A DNA stretch of 36,577 nt from a bacterium (GCA_024743255.1 JANSWY010000044.1:1-36577); one strand, 5' to 3'. Positions 17,295 to 25,903 are shown, counted from the first letter of the stretch. Numbers and translations: made by a program. The notes: a model not told the origin generated them from the letters alone.

Positions 17295-18788
17295 CTATTT
17301 TATCTTCTTAAATTCTTCCTTTGAATAGAAGGCCTTAGTTACGACCCCATCTTCTACTTTAAATTGAATTACCTCACCAGTTCCTGGAACTAATTCTACT
17401 CTAATAGTATCATCATGTGGAAAAGGTGTAGCAACTGCAATAAGGTTACCTGCAACTACTTTCAAACTGTTATCCTGAGGTGTTACCACAAAGGATCCTA
17501 ATTTCTCGCTGTGGTATTTGCCCACATAATCCGAAAAGTCTAGACTCATTTGCCATGTCCGTTTGGATCTCTTTTCAAGATCCTTTGCTACCATTTGTTG
17601 GATCTTTTTCACCTTTGTTTGTAGAGAGTTCAAATCATTCTCTAATTCCTTTTGTCGATTTTCATTCTCCATCATTACTGCGTAGGCATAATCTGCAACT
17701 ATATTGGATACCCTTGATCCAATTGATGAATGATTAGAAAAAACAGCAACTCCTAATTTCTTCTCAGGCAAGAATGAAATATGTGAAAAGAACCCGGAGA
17801 AACCTCCAAAATGATAGATCACATCTTCATCCTGGTAATTACCTGTTCTCCAACCTAGTCCATATCCAGTACCTTCAAATACCTCACTATACTCATGCTC
17901 ATTTGTTGAAATCGTTTTGTAGGTTGATGTTAGAATATCCTTCTTGTATATTTTCTTACCATCATGCTTCCCATTGTTTATGTTAAACTGAAGCCAGGTT
18001 GCTGCATCCTTTGGAGAAGTTAGCAGACCTCCAGCAGCATGCATAGTTTTATCTGTTTTCATCAGATAGCTTTTCTTCGCCTCATCATATCCCATGTATG
18101 GCCAAGCCTTATTCCAGCCTTCTGAATCTGCTTTGGAAATGTAAGCAGTGGATTTAGTCATCCCTAAGGGCCGAAATAACTTCTCGTCCAACAAATCCTG
18201 CCACTTCGCACCTAATTCCTCTTGCAATAGAATATCTAAGATGTTATATCCGAGGTTATCATATTGAAATACCTTTCCATTCTCTTTAGCAGTGGTGTAA
18301 TTCTCGAGAATATTGATCATCACTTCACTTGTGTAATCACCAGTATAAGCGTTCCGTCCAGTCAAATAATTGTTTTCCAATCCACTGGTATGTGCTAACA
18401 ACTCTCTGATAGTTACATTTTCAAATAATGAATTGTCTGTGAAATTATTGAAGGGTTTGTAAGAGTTGAGCGACTTGTCAAGATCTAATTTACCTTCTTC
18501 AGCAAGAATTGATGCAAGAATTGCTACATAAGATTTAGTAGAGCTGGCAATGTAAAACGGCGTGTTTGGTCCTGCTTTAATATTATTTTCGATATCCGCT
18601 TTTCCCAAACCATTCACATAAACCAATTCATCTCCAGAAACTGCAGCAATACCTAATGATGGTACTTGCGGATACATTTCTAAGGCCTTTTTGGCAAACT
18701 GTTCTATCTTTTCCGCTTTTTGCTGTGCAAACCCTAACGACATCATCAATAAGGCAAGCAGTGTAATCATTGTTGTTTTCGAGTTCAT
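17295..18788 (-). CDS. Serine hydrolase of the beta-lactamase/penicillin-binding family (exported)
   Basis: A 497-residue protein with a signal peptide (LLALLMMSLGFAQQ). The beta-lactamase-type domain spans about 30-380. Its SxxK motif is in ASSTKSYVA (Ser82, Lys85), its Tyr motif in QYDNLGYN (Tyr176, Asn178), and IYHFGGFSGF corresponds to the third motif. A C-terminal ~120-residue beta domain follows a Lys/Gln-rich helix. This is the class C/AmpH-like family, whose members are mostly peptidases, esterases or peptidoglycan-active enzymes. Nothing here suggests antibiotic resistance. An AraC-type regulator gene lies 62 bases upstream on the same strand and may control it. Confidence 0.85.
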   Translation of the reverse strand: MNSKTTMITLLALLMMSLGFAQQKAEKIEQFAKKALEMYPQVPSLGIAAVSGDELVYVNGLGKADIENNIKAGPNTPFYIASSTKSYVAILASILAEEGKLDLDKSLNSYKPFNNFTDNSLFENVTIRELLAHTSGLENNYLTGRNAYTGDYTSEVMINILENYTTAKENGKVFQYDNLGYNILDILLQEELGAKWQDLLDEKLFRPLGMTKSTAYISKADSEGWNKAWPYMGYDEAKKSYLMKTDKTMHAAGGLLTSPKDAATWLQFNINNGKHDGKKIYKKDILTSTYKTISTNEHEYSEVFEGTGYGLGWRTGNYQDEDVIYHFGGFSGFFSHISFLPEKKLGVAVFSNHSSIGSRVSNIVADYAYAVMMENENRQKELENDLNSLQTKVKKIQQMVAKDLEKRSKRTWQMSLDFSDYVGKYHSEKLGSFVVTPQDNSLKVVAGNLIAVATPFPHDDTIRVELVPGTGEVIQFKVEDGVVTKAFYSKEEFKKIK

Positions 18789-18850
18789 AACCTTTTAGTT
18801 TTTTGGCAAAAGAAATGACTGAACACAATCCAAAATAGAACAAATGAAAC

Positions 18851-19579
18851 CTAGGTCTTAAGCTGCTTGATAATTTCTTTGGGAGAATACTCCAACTCCT
18901 TTCTAATTTCACGAATCATATGACTCTGATCAGAATAACCAGTTTCGTAAGCCACCTGGCTACCTTTTGATTCATTTTTGTTGAGTGAGGCAATGGCATG
19001 TTGAATCCTCAGATGCCTTTGATATTCCTTAATAGACATTCCAAAATAATTGCGAAATGCTCTTGCTATATAAACTGGATGCTTACCAACCGAATTTGCT
19101 ATCTGTTTTACTTCCAAACTCTCCTGAAAACTAGTATTGATATAGTCCTGAACTTCTTTCAGCCATGCAGGTGGACCTGCTGATTGATGATATCTGGTAG
19201 TGATCTGATCAACAAGATTCTTTACTAAACCTTTATTATTTGGGTTTCTTTTGGCTTCCAAAAAGGTGCCAAGTAAATCCGCTCCCGGCAGCCAGGTCCA
19301 TGGTATTGGTTTTAGCTGTTCTTCCAGCCCAAAATGTTTGACATCATATATTTTTAGATTGAGCATTTCGCAATTAGATGAGAATACGTCTTCATGAGGT
19401 ACTCCTCTGGGTTTGAAAACTAATTGGCCCGGGACGCCTGTAAGCTTAGTACCCTTTACTGTTTCCACAAGCTGGCCCTTCAGTAACAAGCTAATAGACA
19501 GACAATCGTGACTATGAATGGGCATAAAACTGCCTTGTTTATAGGAAGTGCTGGCAAAAGATATTGGTGCATCTATCAT
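18851..19579 (-). CDS. AraC-family transcriptional regulator
   Basis: 242 residues. The N-terminal cupin-like ligand domain has MPIHSHDCLSISLLLKG and FKPRGVPHED, the usual AraC-binding barrel signature. The C-terminal ~100 residues form the double helix-turn-helix, with VKQIANSVGKHPVYIARAF and AYETGYSDQSHMIREIRKE. The ligand is unknown. It sits directly upstream of, and on the same strand as, the serine hydrolase gene, the only gene it visibly accompanies. Confidence 0.9.
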   Translation of the reverse strand: MIDAPISFASTSYKQGSFMPIHSHDCLSISLLLKGQLVETVKGTKLTGVPGQLVFKPRGVPHEDVFSSNCEMLNLKIYDVKHFGLEEQLKPIPWTWLPGADLLGTFLEAKRNPNNKGLVKNLVDQITTRYHQSAGPPAWLKEVQDYINTSFQESLEVKQIANSVGKHPVYIARAFRNYFGMSIKEYQRHLRIQHAIASLNKNESKGSQVAYETGYSDQSHMIREIRKELEYSPKEIIKQLKT

Positions 19580-19660
19580 AATATGAGTTTTGACTTATTG
19601 ATAAGATGCAAGAAAAAAACAATGGTTGCAGTTTCAGGAAAAAATGTGATTAACTGTGAT

Positions 19661-20569
19661 TTATGACACAGCCTGAGCAATCAAATCTCCTACTGAGCGC
19701 ACTTCTAAAAATGGATCTTTGAATTGCTGAGTATTAGAATGCGTATCCGTGCAAATTACCTTCTTGATCAAGCCACAATCTCTCAGTTTTTCCAAGCCAT
19801 TGCTTACAAAAATTCCATGTGTCGTGATGACATAGATTTCTGAAGCTCCTGCTTCTTTGTAAGTCCTGGCTGCATTCACAATGCTTCCTCCAGAGCGGAT
19901 CATATCATCATAGATTACAACCACTTTATCCTTTACATCAGCATTAACTGCTGTGACTTCAGTTGAATCTCCTGAGACTCTTCTTTTCAAAACAAATGCT
20001 GCATTGACTCCCATGTCGTTGGCCAATGACTCTACCCATTTTGCTCTTCCAGCATCGGTACTTGCAAGTACAAAATCATCCCCACCATATTGTTTCGCAA
20101 CTTTCATCACTATGTCTTTGCAGTACACATGTTTGCAATGAAGAGAATTTTCAAAGTAATGAGGAATACCTTCAGTATGAAGATCAAATAAGTAAATATG
20201 ATTGCCTTTGCTACTTCTCGGTACTGAAGAAAAAAGTCTTGCTCTGGTTTTTGCAGTTACAATTTCTCCTGTTTTCACTGCTCTTTCCATGGTTGAATAA
20301 CCAAAATAAGGAATAACAAGATGTAGGGCATTAGCACCATAACTAACCAGTGATGAAGCCAAATCATACAATTCCAAAGTAGCAGCATCCGTAGTGGTCC
20401 CTCCAATGAGCACTACATTTCTTCCATTAACTTCTGAAGCTATTCTCTGATATCGTTCTCCATCAGAGAAAGTATCCACCTCTACTTCACCCATTTCAAA
20501 GTCGCCTGCGGAGAATACTTTTTCTGCCAGGTATTTGTAATCTGTGGTATGGAATAGGAGAGGTTTCAT
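19661..20569 (-). CDS. prs: Ribose-phosphate pyrophosphokinase of the NAD salvage operon
   Basis: 302 residues. Two PRT-type domains are present, with the PRPP-binding loop VVVIYDDMIRSGGSI (~216-230) and a FDLHTEG segment equivalent to the catalytic DLH region. It makes PRPP from ribose 5-phosphate and ATP. The sequence is divergent from the housekeeping enzyme and of the form often linked to nicotinamide phosphoribosyltransferase genes. Its start overlaps the HAD-like gene by 4 bases (ATGA), and it is the last gene of the nadM-nadV cluster. This fits local supply of PRPP to NadV. A separate housekeeping prs would be expected elsewhere in the genome. Confidence 0.88.
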   Translation of the reverse strand: MKPLLFHTTDYKYLAEKVFSAGDFEMGEVEVDTFSDGERYQRIASEVNGRNVVLIGGTTTDAATLELYDLASSLVSYGANALHLVIPYFGYSTMERAVKTGEIVTAKTRARLFSSVPRSSKGNHIYLFDLHTEGIPHYFENSLHCKHVYCKDIVMKVAKQYGGDDFVLASTDAGRAKWVESLANDMGVNAAFVLKRRVSGDSTEVTAVNADVKDKVVVIYDDMIRSGGSIVNAARTYKEAGASEIYVITTHGIFVSNGLEKLRDCGLIKKVICTDTHSNTQQFKDPFLEVRSVGDLIAQAVS

Positions 20570-21006
20570 TTGAAAAGGTCTTTTTTATATTCTTGCGATA
20601 TTAAATACTCATACACATCTTTCCAATCTTCCTCAGCATCAAATCCTGCTTTATCTTCAAATAAGACATTGAAATAAGGTTTGTGATCATAGAATCCAAA
20701 TCCACTATTAGTTACCTCCGGGTTTTCATTCACATAGTCAAATCTGATTTCGTGGGACTCAAAAAATTCCTGATACTGCTTGATTTCATGAGGATTTGAA
20801 CAAGTGTACATGATAGTCACTATATCCGGTCTCATGCTGATCATTTGCAGAGATTCTTTGGCCATAGGATAGAAGTTGCGAGGAATTGAACCTACTTTCC
20901 AGTTTGGTTCAATTACCGTCTCATGAAGATCAATTGCCCAATAGGTTTTTTCCCATTGTTTTTCTTCTCTCCGTCTAAAAGCCTTTTCTATCGCCTTGGT
21001 TATCAT
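20566..21006 (-). CDS. Small HAD-like protein between nadV and prs
   Basis: 146 residues. YWAIDLHETV (~22-31) resembles HAD motif I but has His28 in place of the second Asp (D-L-H rather than D-x-D). IMYTCSNP (~65-72) can be motif II, Lys109 motif III, and VLFEDKAGFD (~114-123) motif IV. There is no cap domain. HAD enzymes without the second Asp often have altered or lost phosphatase activity, so a nucleotide-binding or modified phosphatase role is possible. It overlaps nadV and prs by 4 bases on both sides, which strongly ties it to NAD salvage. Its exact function is unknown. Confidence 0.65.
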   Translation of the reverse strand: MITKAIEKAFRRREEKQWEKTYWAIDLHETVIEPNWKVGSIPRNFYPMAKESLQMISMRPDIVTIMYTCSNPHEIKQYQEFFESHEIRFDYVNENPEVTNSGFGFYDHKPYFNVLFEDKAGFDAEEDWKDVYEYLISQEYKKDLFK

Positions 21007-22442
21007 ATCAACTCTATTTCATTAAACTTAACAGCAGCATTCTGTCTGATCTCCTCAAAGTTATATACCTTCACCATTTCCCCATTCTCAAAGACCGTGA
21101 CCAATTCATTATTTATTTCTGGCAACTTATTTTCCTTCACAGTCTGGTATTCACCATTAAGGTTTACCAACTTCAAACGACCTCCCTTGCTCTTCTTAAA
21201 GCTGCCTGTAATATTACCATTGGCATCCATTTCAGTTGGGCTTTTTTGAACGTTCACTGATTCTCCATTGATCTCAGCATAGCTGCATTTCAATGCAAAT
21301 TTCTGTGTATCTCTATCCAATTTCTGTAACAACGCTCCTCCCATTCCAAGAACAAGATTTTCCGCACTGATGTTATTTTCTTTCAATGCCTGATACATTT
21401 CTTTGATGGCATCATAATTGACCCCATCACCTTGAATCACTCTTACTTGCGGTGGAAGAACTTTGTAGCCCTTTTCATTTGTGGTGTATCCAAATTGCTT
21501 AAATAACAATTCAAAAATGGCCAACAAGGTCATAACAGGATCCCCACTATCAGGTCGGATTACTAATGTCCCTTCTCTATCAAGTACCTGAGTTTTTAGC
21601 TCTTCTCCCCAGTACTTTTCTACAGCTTTGAAAATGTTGTAACTATCAGAAACACATGCCACAATTCCGGTAGGGAATGTCTCAAGAACATGTTTGTAAA
21701 TATCCAATTCTCCTTCTTTGCCAAGTAGTGTACAAATACTATGCTCCGTTGCTGGAACACTATTTCCGACAACCTCTTTAGCATTATAATAATTCTTCGC
21801 TACCACAGAACCTGCAATAGTATCACTTCCCTTGAAATTAACCAGATGAGCACTTCCTCCTAACCCTGCACTTTCAACACTGCTCACTCCTCTAAATCCA
21901 AAATCATTCAATACATATTCAATTCCTGCTTCTGCTCCGGAAGTTGCTGTTTCTTCAAAGTATTGAGTAACCACCTTTTTTACTTCTCTACTGATTGTTG
22001 CAACAGTGGCAGGGTACCAAACTTGCATCAATAAAGTTTCCAGGAAGTTAGTTAACCAAAAGCATTCCGGGTCGGTGTTTTCTATGGTCATTAACACATT
22101 GCTGGTACCAACAGGTGTTCCTTCCGGAACTGCCATGATCTTAACAGGCAATTTACCATTATACTTATCCAGGATATATTGGAACTTACTCTTATCAAAA
22201 ACATCGTCTCTGCCAAAAACTGCTTTCATGAATGGCTCTGCCTCATCAAGGTCTTCCTGTGTGAATGCAAAACCCTCAAGATATTCCTTCAGGAAATATT
22301 GTAATCCGTAAAAAACAGTGTTGTCAAATTTTCCTCCTCTACTTTCCAGGTAACTATAAACCTTGGTAGTTCCAGGCATGTATAGTTTGTGGTGAGAGTA
22401 TTTATATGCATCTGCGAGTAATATCAAATTATTCTTTTTCAT
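21003..22442 (-). CDS. nadV: Nicotinamide phosphoribosyltransferase
   Basis: 479 residues, the full length of the NAMPT/NadV family. It makes NMN from nicotinamide and PRPP. Family landmarks are LADAYKYSHHKLYMPGT at the start, YSYLESRGG, FGFRGVSS, FKGSDTIAG (Asp207 contacts the amide), VPATEHSI (His234, the phosphorylated His of human NAMPT) and VIRPDSGDP (Arg296, Asp298). All key residues seem present. It is downstream of nadM-Nudix (142-base gap) and overlaps the HAD-like gene by 4 bases. This gives a one-step nicotinamide salvage route independent of deamidation. Confidence 0.95.
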   Translation of the reverse strand: MKKNNLILLADAYKYSHHKLYMPGTTKVYSYLESRGGKFDNTVFYGLQYFLKEYLEGFAFTQEDLDEAEPFMKAVFGRDDVFDKSKFQYILDKYNGKLPVKIMAVPEGTPVGTSNVLMTIENTDPECFWLTNFLETLLMQVWYPATVATISREVKKVVTQYFEETATSGAEAGIEYVLNDFGFRGVSSVESAGLGGSAHLVNFKGSDTIAGSVVAKNYYNAKEVVGNSVPATEHSICTLLGKEGELDIYKHVLETFPTGIVACVSDSYNIFKAVEKYWGEELKTQVLDREGTLVIRPDSGDPVMTLLAIFELLFKQFGYTTNEKGYKVLPPQVRVIQGDGVNYDAIKEMYQALKENNISAENLVLGMGGALLQKLDRDTQKFALKCSYAEINGESVNVQKSPTEMDANGNITGSFKKSKGGRLKLVNLNGEYQTVKENKLPEINNELVTVFENGEMVKVYNFEEIRQNAAVKFNEIELI

Positions 22443-22583
22443 GTGTATATAATTGATTTCCTAAAGTCACATGGAATTCGCAGTATCCTAAAACTAACCA
22501 GTTGATCCTTTTTGGTCTCTATATTCATTACCGGTTGGTGTTCGAAGATCATGCTCATTTCATGGTTGTTTCTGTTTTAGTGA

Positions 22584-23480
22584 TTATTGGTACTTGTTGA
22601 TCAAATGATTGAAGATTTGGACATGCTCCGGAGAGACCTCATCCTTTTCAATCATCTGTGGGATTTCTGAAAACTGAAACCAGTCCAAGTCCATAATATC
22701 GTCCTGAGCTTTGGGTGAACCGTATTGAAATTCACAGCTAAAAACAGTTGTTATGATCTTATCGGCTTCATTGCGGTATCTCCAGTCATTGATTTTGGCA
22801 GACATTTCATAAGTCATTTCTCCCACTTCAATGGAACCACATTCTTCCAGTAATTCCCTTTTTGCAGCCAATTCAAAATTCTCATCTTCCGGATCAGCAA
22901 AACCTCCAACAAGGCGCCATTTTTTGTTGATTGCTTTTTTACCCAGAAGGATTTCACTTTTGTTGTTTCTGAATACTGCGATATCCACAGTAGGATATAC
23001 TTTGGTGTATTGTAAATGATAAGCGTATAGTATCCCAGCTCTAAAATCTCTGGAATCAAATACCTTATCTGCGTATTGTTTTCTTAATTCAGTCGCGTTG
23101 TAGTCTCCGTGTTCTGGTAGTTCAACCGTATTGAACTTTCCTGTATAGTAAGGAATGAAACTATCTCTGCTTCCATACAATAGAAATGATTCTGATGGAA
23201 AAGCACTTGAAAGCAGGTTATCCAAGTTAGAAGACCATTCAGTATCGCTTGGATGATCACTTAATGGTAAAACCAATACATCACCAAACTGCTTCTTGAT
23301 CATCTTCTCTCTGGTGTGATAATCATAAGGGTTTTTTCTACTCCCTACAATTGGTGCAACACCCAATACCACAATTAACTTGTTGTGAAGGTTCCTCACT
23401 TCTTTAATCAAATTAAGGTGACCTTCATGAAGGAAAGGTGTTTGAAATCTCGCTATGATTACTCCAGTATTAGTTTCCAT
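22584..23480 (-). CDS. nadM: Bifunctional NMN adenylyltransferase / Nudix hydrolase
   Basis: 298 residues. The N-terminal nucleotidyltransferase (1-~150) has GVIIARFQTPFLHEGH with the HxGH motif ending at His21, and RKNPYDYHTREKM, matching archaeal-type NadM. The C-terminal Nudix domain (~165-298) has GGFADPEDENFELAAKREL followed by LEECG at ~192-214, a Nudix box with a one-residue longer loop. NadM converts NMN and ATP to NAD, and the Nudix half in this fusion hydrolyses ADP-ribose. It follows nrtR on the same strand with its own promoter-like region (23481-23589) and leads into nadV. Confidence 0.93.
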   Translation of the reverse strand: METNTGVIIARFQTPFLHEGHLNLIKEVRNLHNKLIVVLGVAPIVGSRKNPYDYHTREKMIKKQFGDVLVLPLSDHPSDTEWSSNLDNLLSSAFPSESFLLYGSRDSFIPYYTGKFNTVELPEHGDYNATELRKQYADKVFDSRDFRAGILYAYHLQYTKVYPTVDIAVFRNNKSEILLGKKAINKKWRLVGGFADPEDENFELAAKRELLEECGSIEVGEMTYEMSAKINDWRYRNEADKIITTVFSCEFQYGSPKAQDDIMDLDWFQFSEIPQMIEKDEVSPEHVQIFNHLINKYQ

Positions 23481-23514
23481 CTTATTTCAATTGTTAATTT
23501 GTGTTATATATACG

Positions 23515-23553
23515 CAAATAAAAGACACAGGTTTAGCATATCAAAATATTTTG
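23515..23553 (-). promoter_or_regulatory. nadM promoter with candidate NrtR operator CAAAATATTTTG
   Basis: On the minus strand TTTTG, 19 bases, then TTTATTTG resembles a TTTG/TAnnTTTG promoter (one mismatch), starting transcription near 23508. The perfect 12-bp palindrome CAAAATATTTTG at 23542-23553 overlaps the -33 element, where a repressor would block transcription. TACGCAAA (23511-23518) and TTTGCGTA (23550-23557) form a second, wider inverted repeat. NrtR encoded just upstream is the obvious candidate regulator. Confidence 0.4.
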
Positions 23554-23589
23554 CGTAATTTTTACATTAATTAATTGTAACTAGTTGGT

Positions 23590-24261
23590 TTACAGGTCTA
23601 TGTTGATTCCTTTTTTCTTGAGGTCCAGGTACTTCTTTTCGTTGAATTTGAACAAGTTACCAGGTCTGCCTGCTCCTTTAAGGATTTGCTTTTCTGTAGT
23701 TTCTTCAAGGAAATCATAGCTCATGATCTTCTTTTTGAAGTTTCTACGATCTATCGGCTTATCTAAAACAGTCTGGTATAATTTCTCTAATTCGGAGAAC
23801 GGAAACTTCTTATCCAGTAGTTCAAACCCGATTGGCTCGTAAGTTATTTTCCCTTTTAACCTTACTCTGGCCAAGTTTAGAATATTTTGATGATCAAAAG
23901 CAAGTTTGGGCAACTCATCAAGGTTAAACCAGGCAGCTTCCAGTGCATCAGTATCAGCTAGTAAATGGAATACATCTGGTCTTACCAAACCGTAATAAGC
24001 TACTGATACTACTCTATTTCTTGGATCTCTCTTAGGTTCTCCAAATGTGTAAAGCTGCTCCAGATAATTGATTGAAACTCCGGTTTCCTCTTTAAGTTCT
24101 CTCATTACTGCTTCATCCAGCGACTCATTTTCTTTCACAAGCCCTCCAGGCAAAGCCCATTCACCTTCGAAAGGAGGGATTTTTCTTTGTATCAACAATA
24201 CAGAAAGACCATCTTCCGAAGTATAACCAAAAACAACCGCGTCTACAGCGAGATTTATCAT
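23590..24261 (-). CDS. nrtR: NrtR, Nudix-related transcriptional regulator of NAD metabolism
   Basis: 223 residues. The N-terminal Nudix domain has an intact box: Gly40, Glu46, Arg54-Glu55, Glu58-Glu59, Gly61 in GGLVKENESLDEAVMREL. Many NrtR proteins have lost catalysis here, so an active site kept intact is notable. The C-terminal ~80 residues (RRNFKKKIMSYDFL, KGAGRPGNLFKF) form the winged helix-turn-helix typical of NrtR. NrtR represses NAD biosynthesis and releases DNA on binding ADP-ribose. Some Bacteroidota relatives regulate sugar use instead. Its position next to nadM and nadV supports the NAD role here. Confidence 0.92.
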   Translation of the reverse strand: MINLAVDAVVFGYTSEDGLSVLLIQRKIPPFEGEWALPGGLVKENESLDEAVMRELKEETGVSINYLEQLYTFGEPKRDPRNRVVSVAYYGLVRPDVFHLLADTDALEAAWFNLDELPKLAFDHQNILNLARVRLKGKITYEPIGFELLDKKFPFSELEKLYQTVLDKPIDRRNFKKKIMSYDFLEETTEKQILKGAGRPGNLFKFNEKKYLDLKKKGINIDL

Positions 24262-24321
24262 AGAGAAAATTGGAGTTAGGGTGCTAAGTAATGATTATTG
24301 AATCAATTTAGCAAGTCATTT

Positions 24322-24888
24322 TTACTCCATAGAAACATACTGACTAGGAACATGATCTGTGAGCCACACATCAAAGTCAGATTGATAGAATAGAATCTGG
24401 TTTTCGTACATTTCCAGTGCTGCAATCTTTAATGGAACCGGACCAATTCTTTTTGCAGCAGCAGTCATAGCAGTATCTGCATCTGGTGATAAATGAACAT
24501 ACTGCTTGTTCATTTTATTGATACCCCATTTGGCGATATCATCCAAAAACATTGCAGATGCCCCGTAATAAAGAAATTCAGGTGGCACAACAGGTAATAG
24601 TCCAAGATCAAACACAACACCATCACCAGGTGTGGCCCTGATCTTTGTAAGGTCCTCATTGAACATGAACCTCCTTTTGTCATTGGTAAAAACAATGTGT
24701 TTAACCAACTCAAAATCAATCGGATAATGAGACCTGCTCACCTTGGAGATCATCTGACGAACATCTGTCCATCCATTACGATCCAATTCAAGGTGTGCCT
24801 GTTCCGGTTTATGGCGGAGCAGGATATTCAGCAGTTTGCTGGTATTCCTTATGAATTTATATGCTTCCTGTTCTTCAAACTCTTCCAT
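24322..24888 (-). CDS. RNA 2'-phosphotransferase Tpt1/KptA family, divergent active site
   Basis: 188 residues, the usual length. SKLLNILLRHKPE keeps the Arg-His pair (Arg25, His26), and KIRATPGD keeps the Arg of the IRA motif (Arg84). However, the usual QGHS is PGDG (87-90), LYHGT is LYYGA (106-110), and the Arg before VHLS is Lys128 (KQYVHLS). Tpt1 moves an RNA 2'-phosphate to NAD, releasing nicotinamide and an ADP-ribose cyclic phosphate. Placement beside nadM-nadV-nrtR suggests a tie to NAD or ADP-ribose. The substitutions mean activity is uncertain. Its start overlaps the PerM-like gene by 14 bases. Confidence 0.85.
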   Translation of the reverse strand: MEEFEEQEAYKFIRNTSKLLNILLRHKPEQAHLELDRNGWTDVRQMISKVSRSHYPIDFELVKHIVFTNDKRRFMFNEDLTKIRATPGDGVVFDLGLLPVVPPEFLYYGASAMFLDDIAKWGINKMNKQYVHLSPDADTAMTAAAKRIGPVPLKIAALEMYENQILFYQSDFDVWLTDHVPSQYVSME

Positions 24889-25903
24889 TACCTGAAAGCA
24901 TTATTGCTACGTTTCTTGTTGACTTAAATTTTGCAAACACAATGATCATCATCACTGTTACCGGAACACTCAATATCATTCCTGTAATTCCCCAAAGGGT
25001 ACCCCAGAATGCCAAAGCGATCAGCACTACTAAAGAACTAATATTCAGAGAATCTCCCATCATTTTTGGCTCTAAAACATTCCCAACCAATACTTGAATA
25101 GCTCCAACACTAGCCAATACTAACAGAAAAGGAGTGAATTCTCCAGTTTGAAGCATTGCCATAAGGGCCGGAAACATGGTAGCTATAAGGGAACCAATTG
25201 TTGGGATGTAATTGAGAAGGAATATCAGAAATGCCCAGAAGAATGGTGAATCTACACCAATAATAAGCAATGCGATAAAGCTCAGTGAACCAGTGATTAA
25301 ACTGATCACAGTCTTTAATACCACATACCTGTTAATTGATGTGTTTAGTTCGTCCAACATCTTATGTGCCTCTTCAAATTTCTCTGGTGTAGAGAATATT
25401 CCTTTTAATTTCATAGGGAAGGCTACTTCTTCCAGCATTAGGAAAACTACATAGAGTAATACAAGGAAGGCATCTGCAAACAGATTGCTAATTCCGTTAA
25501 ATACGCTCTGTAAGATCCCGCTGAAATCAAAGTCTTTGAAATAGTCTTTGCCCCAACTTACAATATCAATATTAAGTAAGTTATTCAACTCCAAAGTGAT
25601 GTGATTGATGTTTTCCTCATAAAGAGGCAGGTTTTTCGATAAGTTGACGATACTGTTCGATAATAATCTTCCAGTAACCCCCATAACCAGAAAAACCAAG
25701 ATAAATGAGATCACATTACTCAACCAAACCGGAAGTCTTCTATGCTTGATTCTTAATTTCTTAACCTGATCCCTAACCGATTTTAGAATATACCAAACTA
25801 TCACAGCCAGTACTACCGGCAGCAAAATGCTTTTTCCATATATCAAAATAATAACCGACAGAGAAGCTATTATCAGAGTCCACCCTACGTTGGAAGTTTT
25901 CAT
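24875..25903 (-). CDS. PerM/AI-2E transporter family membrane protein
   Basis: 342 residues with about seven or eight hydrophobic segments and the family pattern of this permease group: a pair of N-terminal helices, a long periplasmic segment (~95-140), then LIFLLNYIPTIGSLIATMFP and VGNVLEPKMMGDSLNISSLV. The AI-2 export label comes from one E. coli member and should not be carried over. Many members act as ion or proton antiporters. It overlaps the Tpt1 gene by 14 bases, so it may be the first gene of the NAD cluster transcript, although its link to NAD is only positional. Confidence 0.85.
   Translation of the reverse strand: MKTSNVGWTLIIASLSVIILIYGKSILLPVVLAVIVWYILKSVRDQVKKLRIKHRRLPVWLSNVISFILVFLVMGVTGRLLSNSIVNLSKNLPLYEENINHITLELNNLLNIDIVSWGKDYFKDFDFSGILQSVFNGISNLFADAFLVLLYVVFLMLEEVAFPMKLKGIFSTPEKFEEAHKMLDELNTSINRYVVLKTVISLITGSLSFIALLIIGVDSPFFWAFLIFLLNYIPTIGSLIATMFPALMAMLQTGEFTPFLLVLASVGAIQVLVGNVLEPKMMGDSLNISSLVVLIALAFWGTLWGITGMILSVPVTVMMIIVFAKFKSTRNVAIMLSGNGRV

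Noticed and set aside
17295-18788. Beta-lactamase resistance gene
   Set aside because: Long AmpH/peptidase-like form with an extra C-terminal domain; the motifs alone do not imply drug hydrolysis.
24875-25903. Quorum-sensing AI-2 exporter
   Set aside because: The family name derives from one member; nothing in the sequence or context indicates AI-2.
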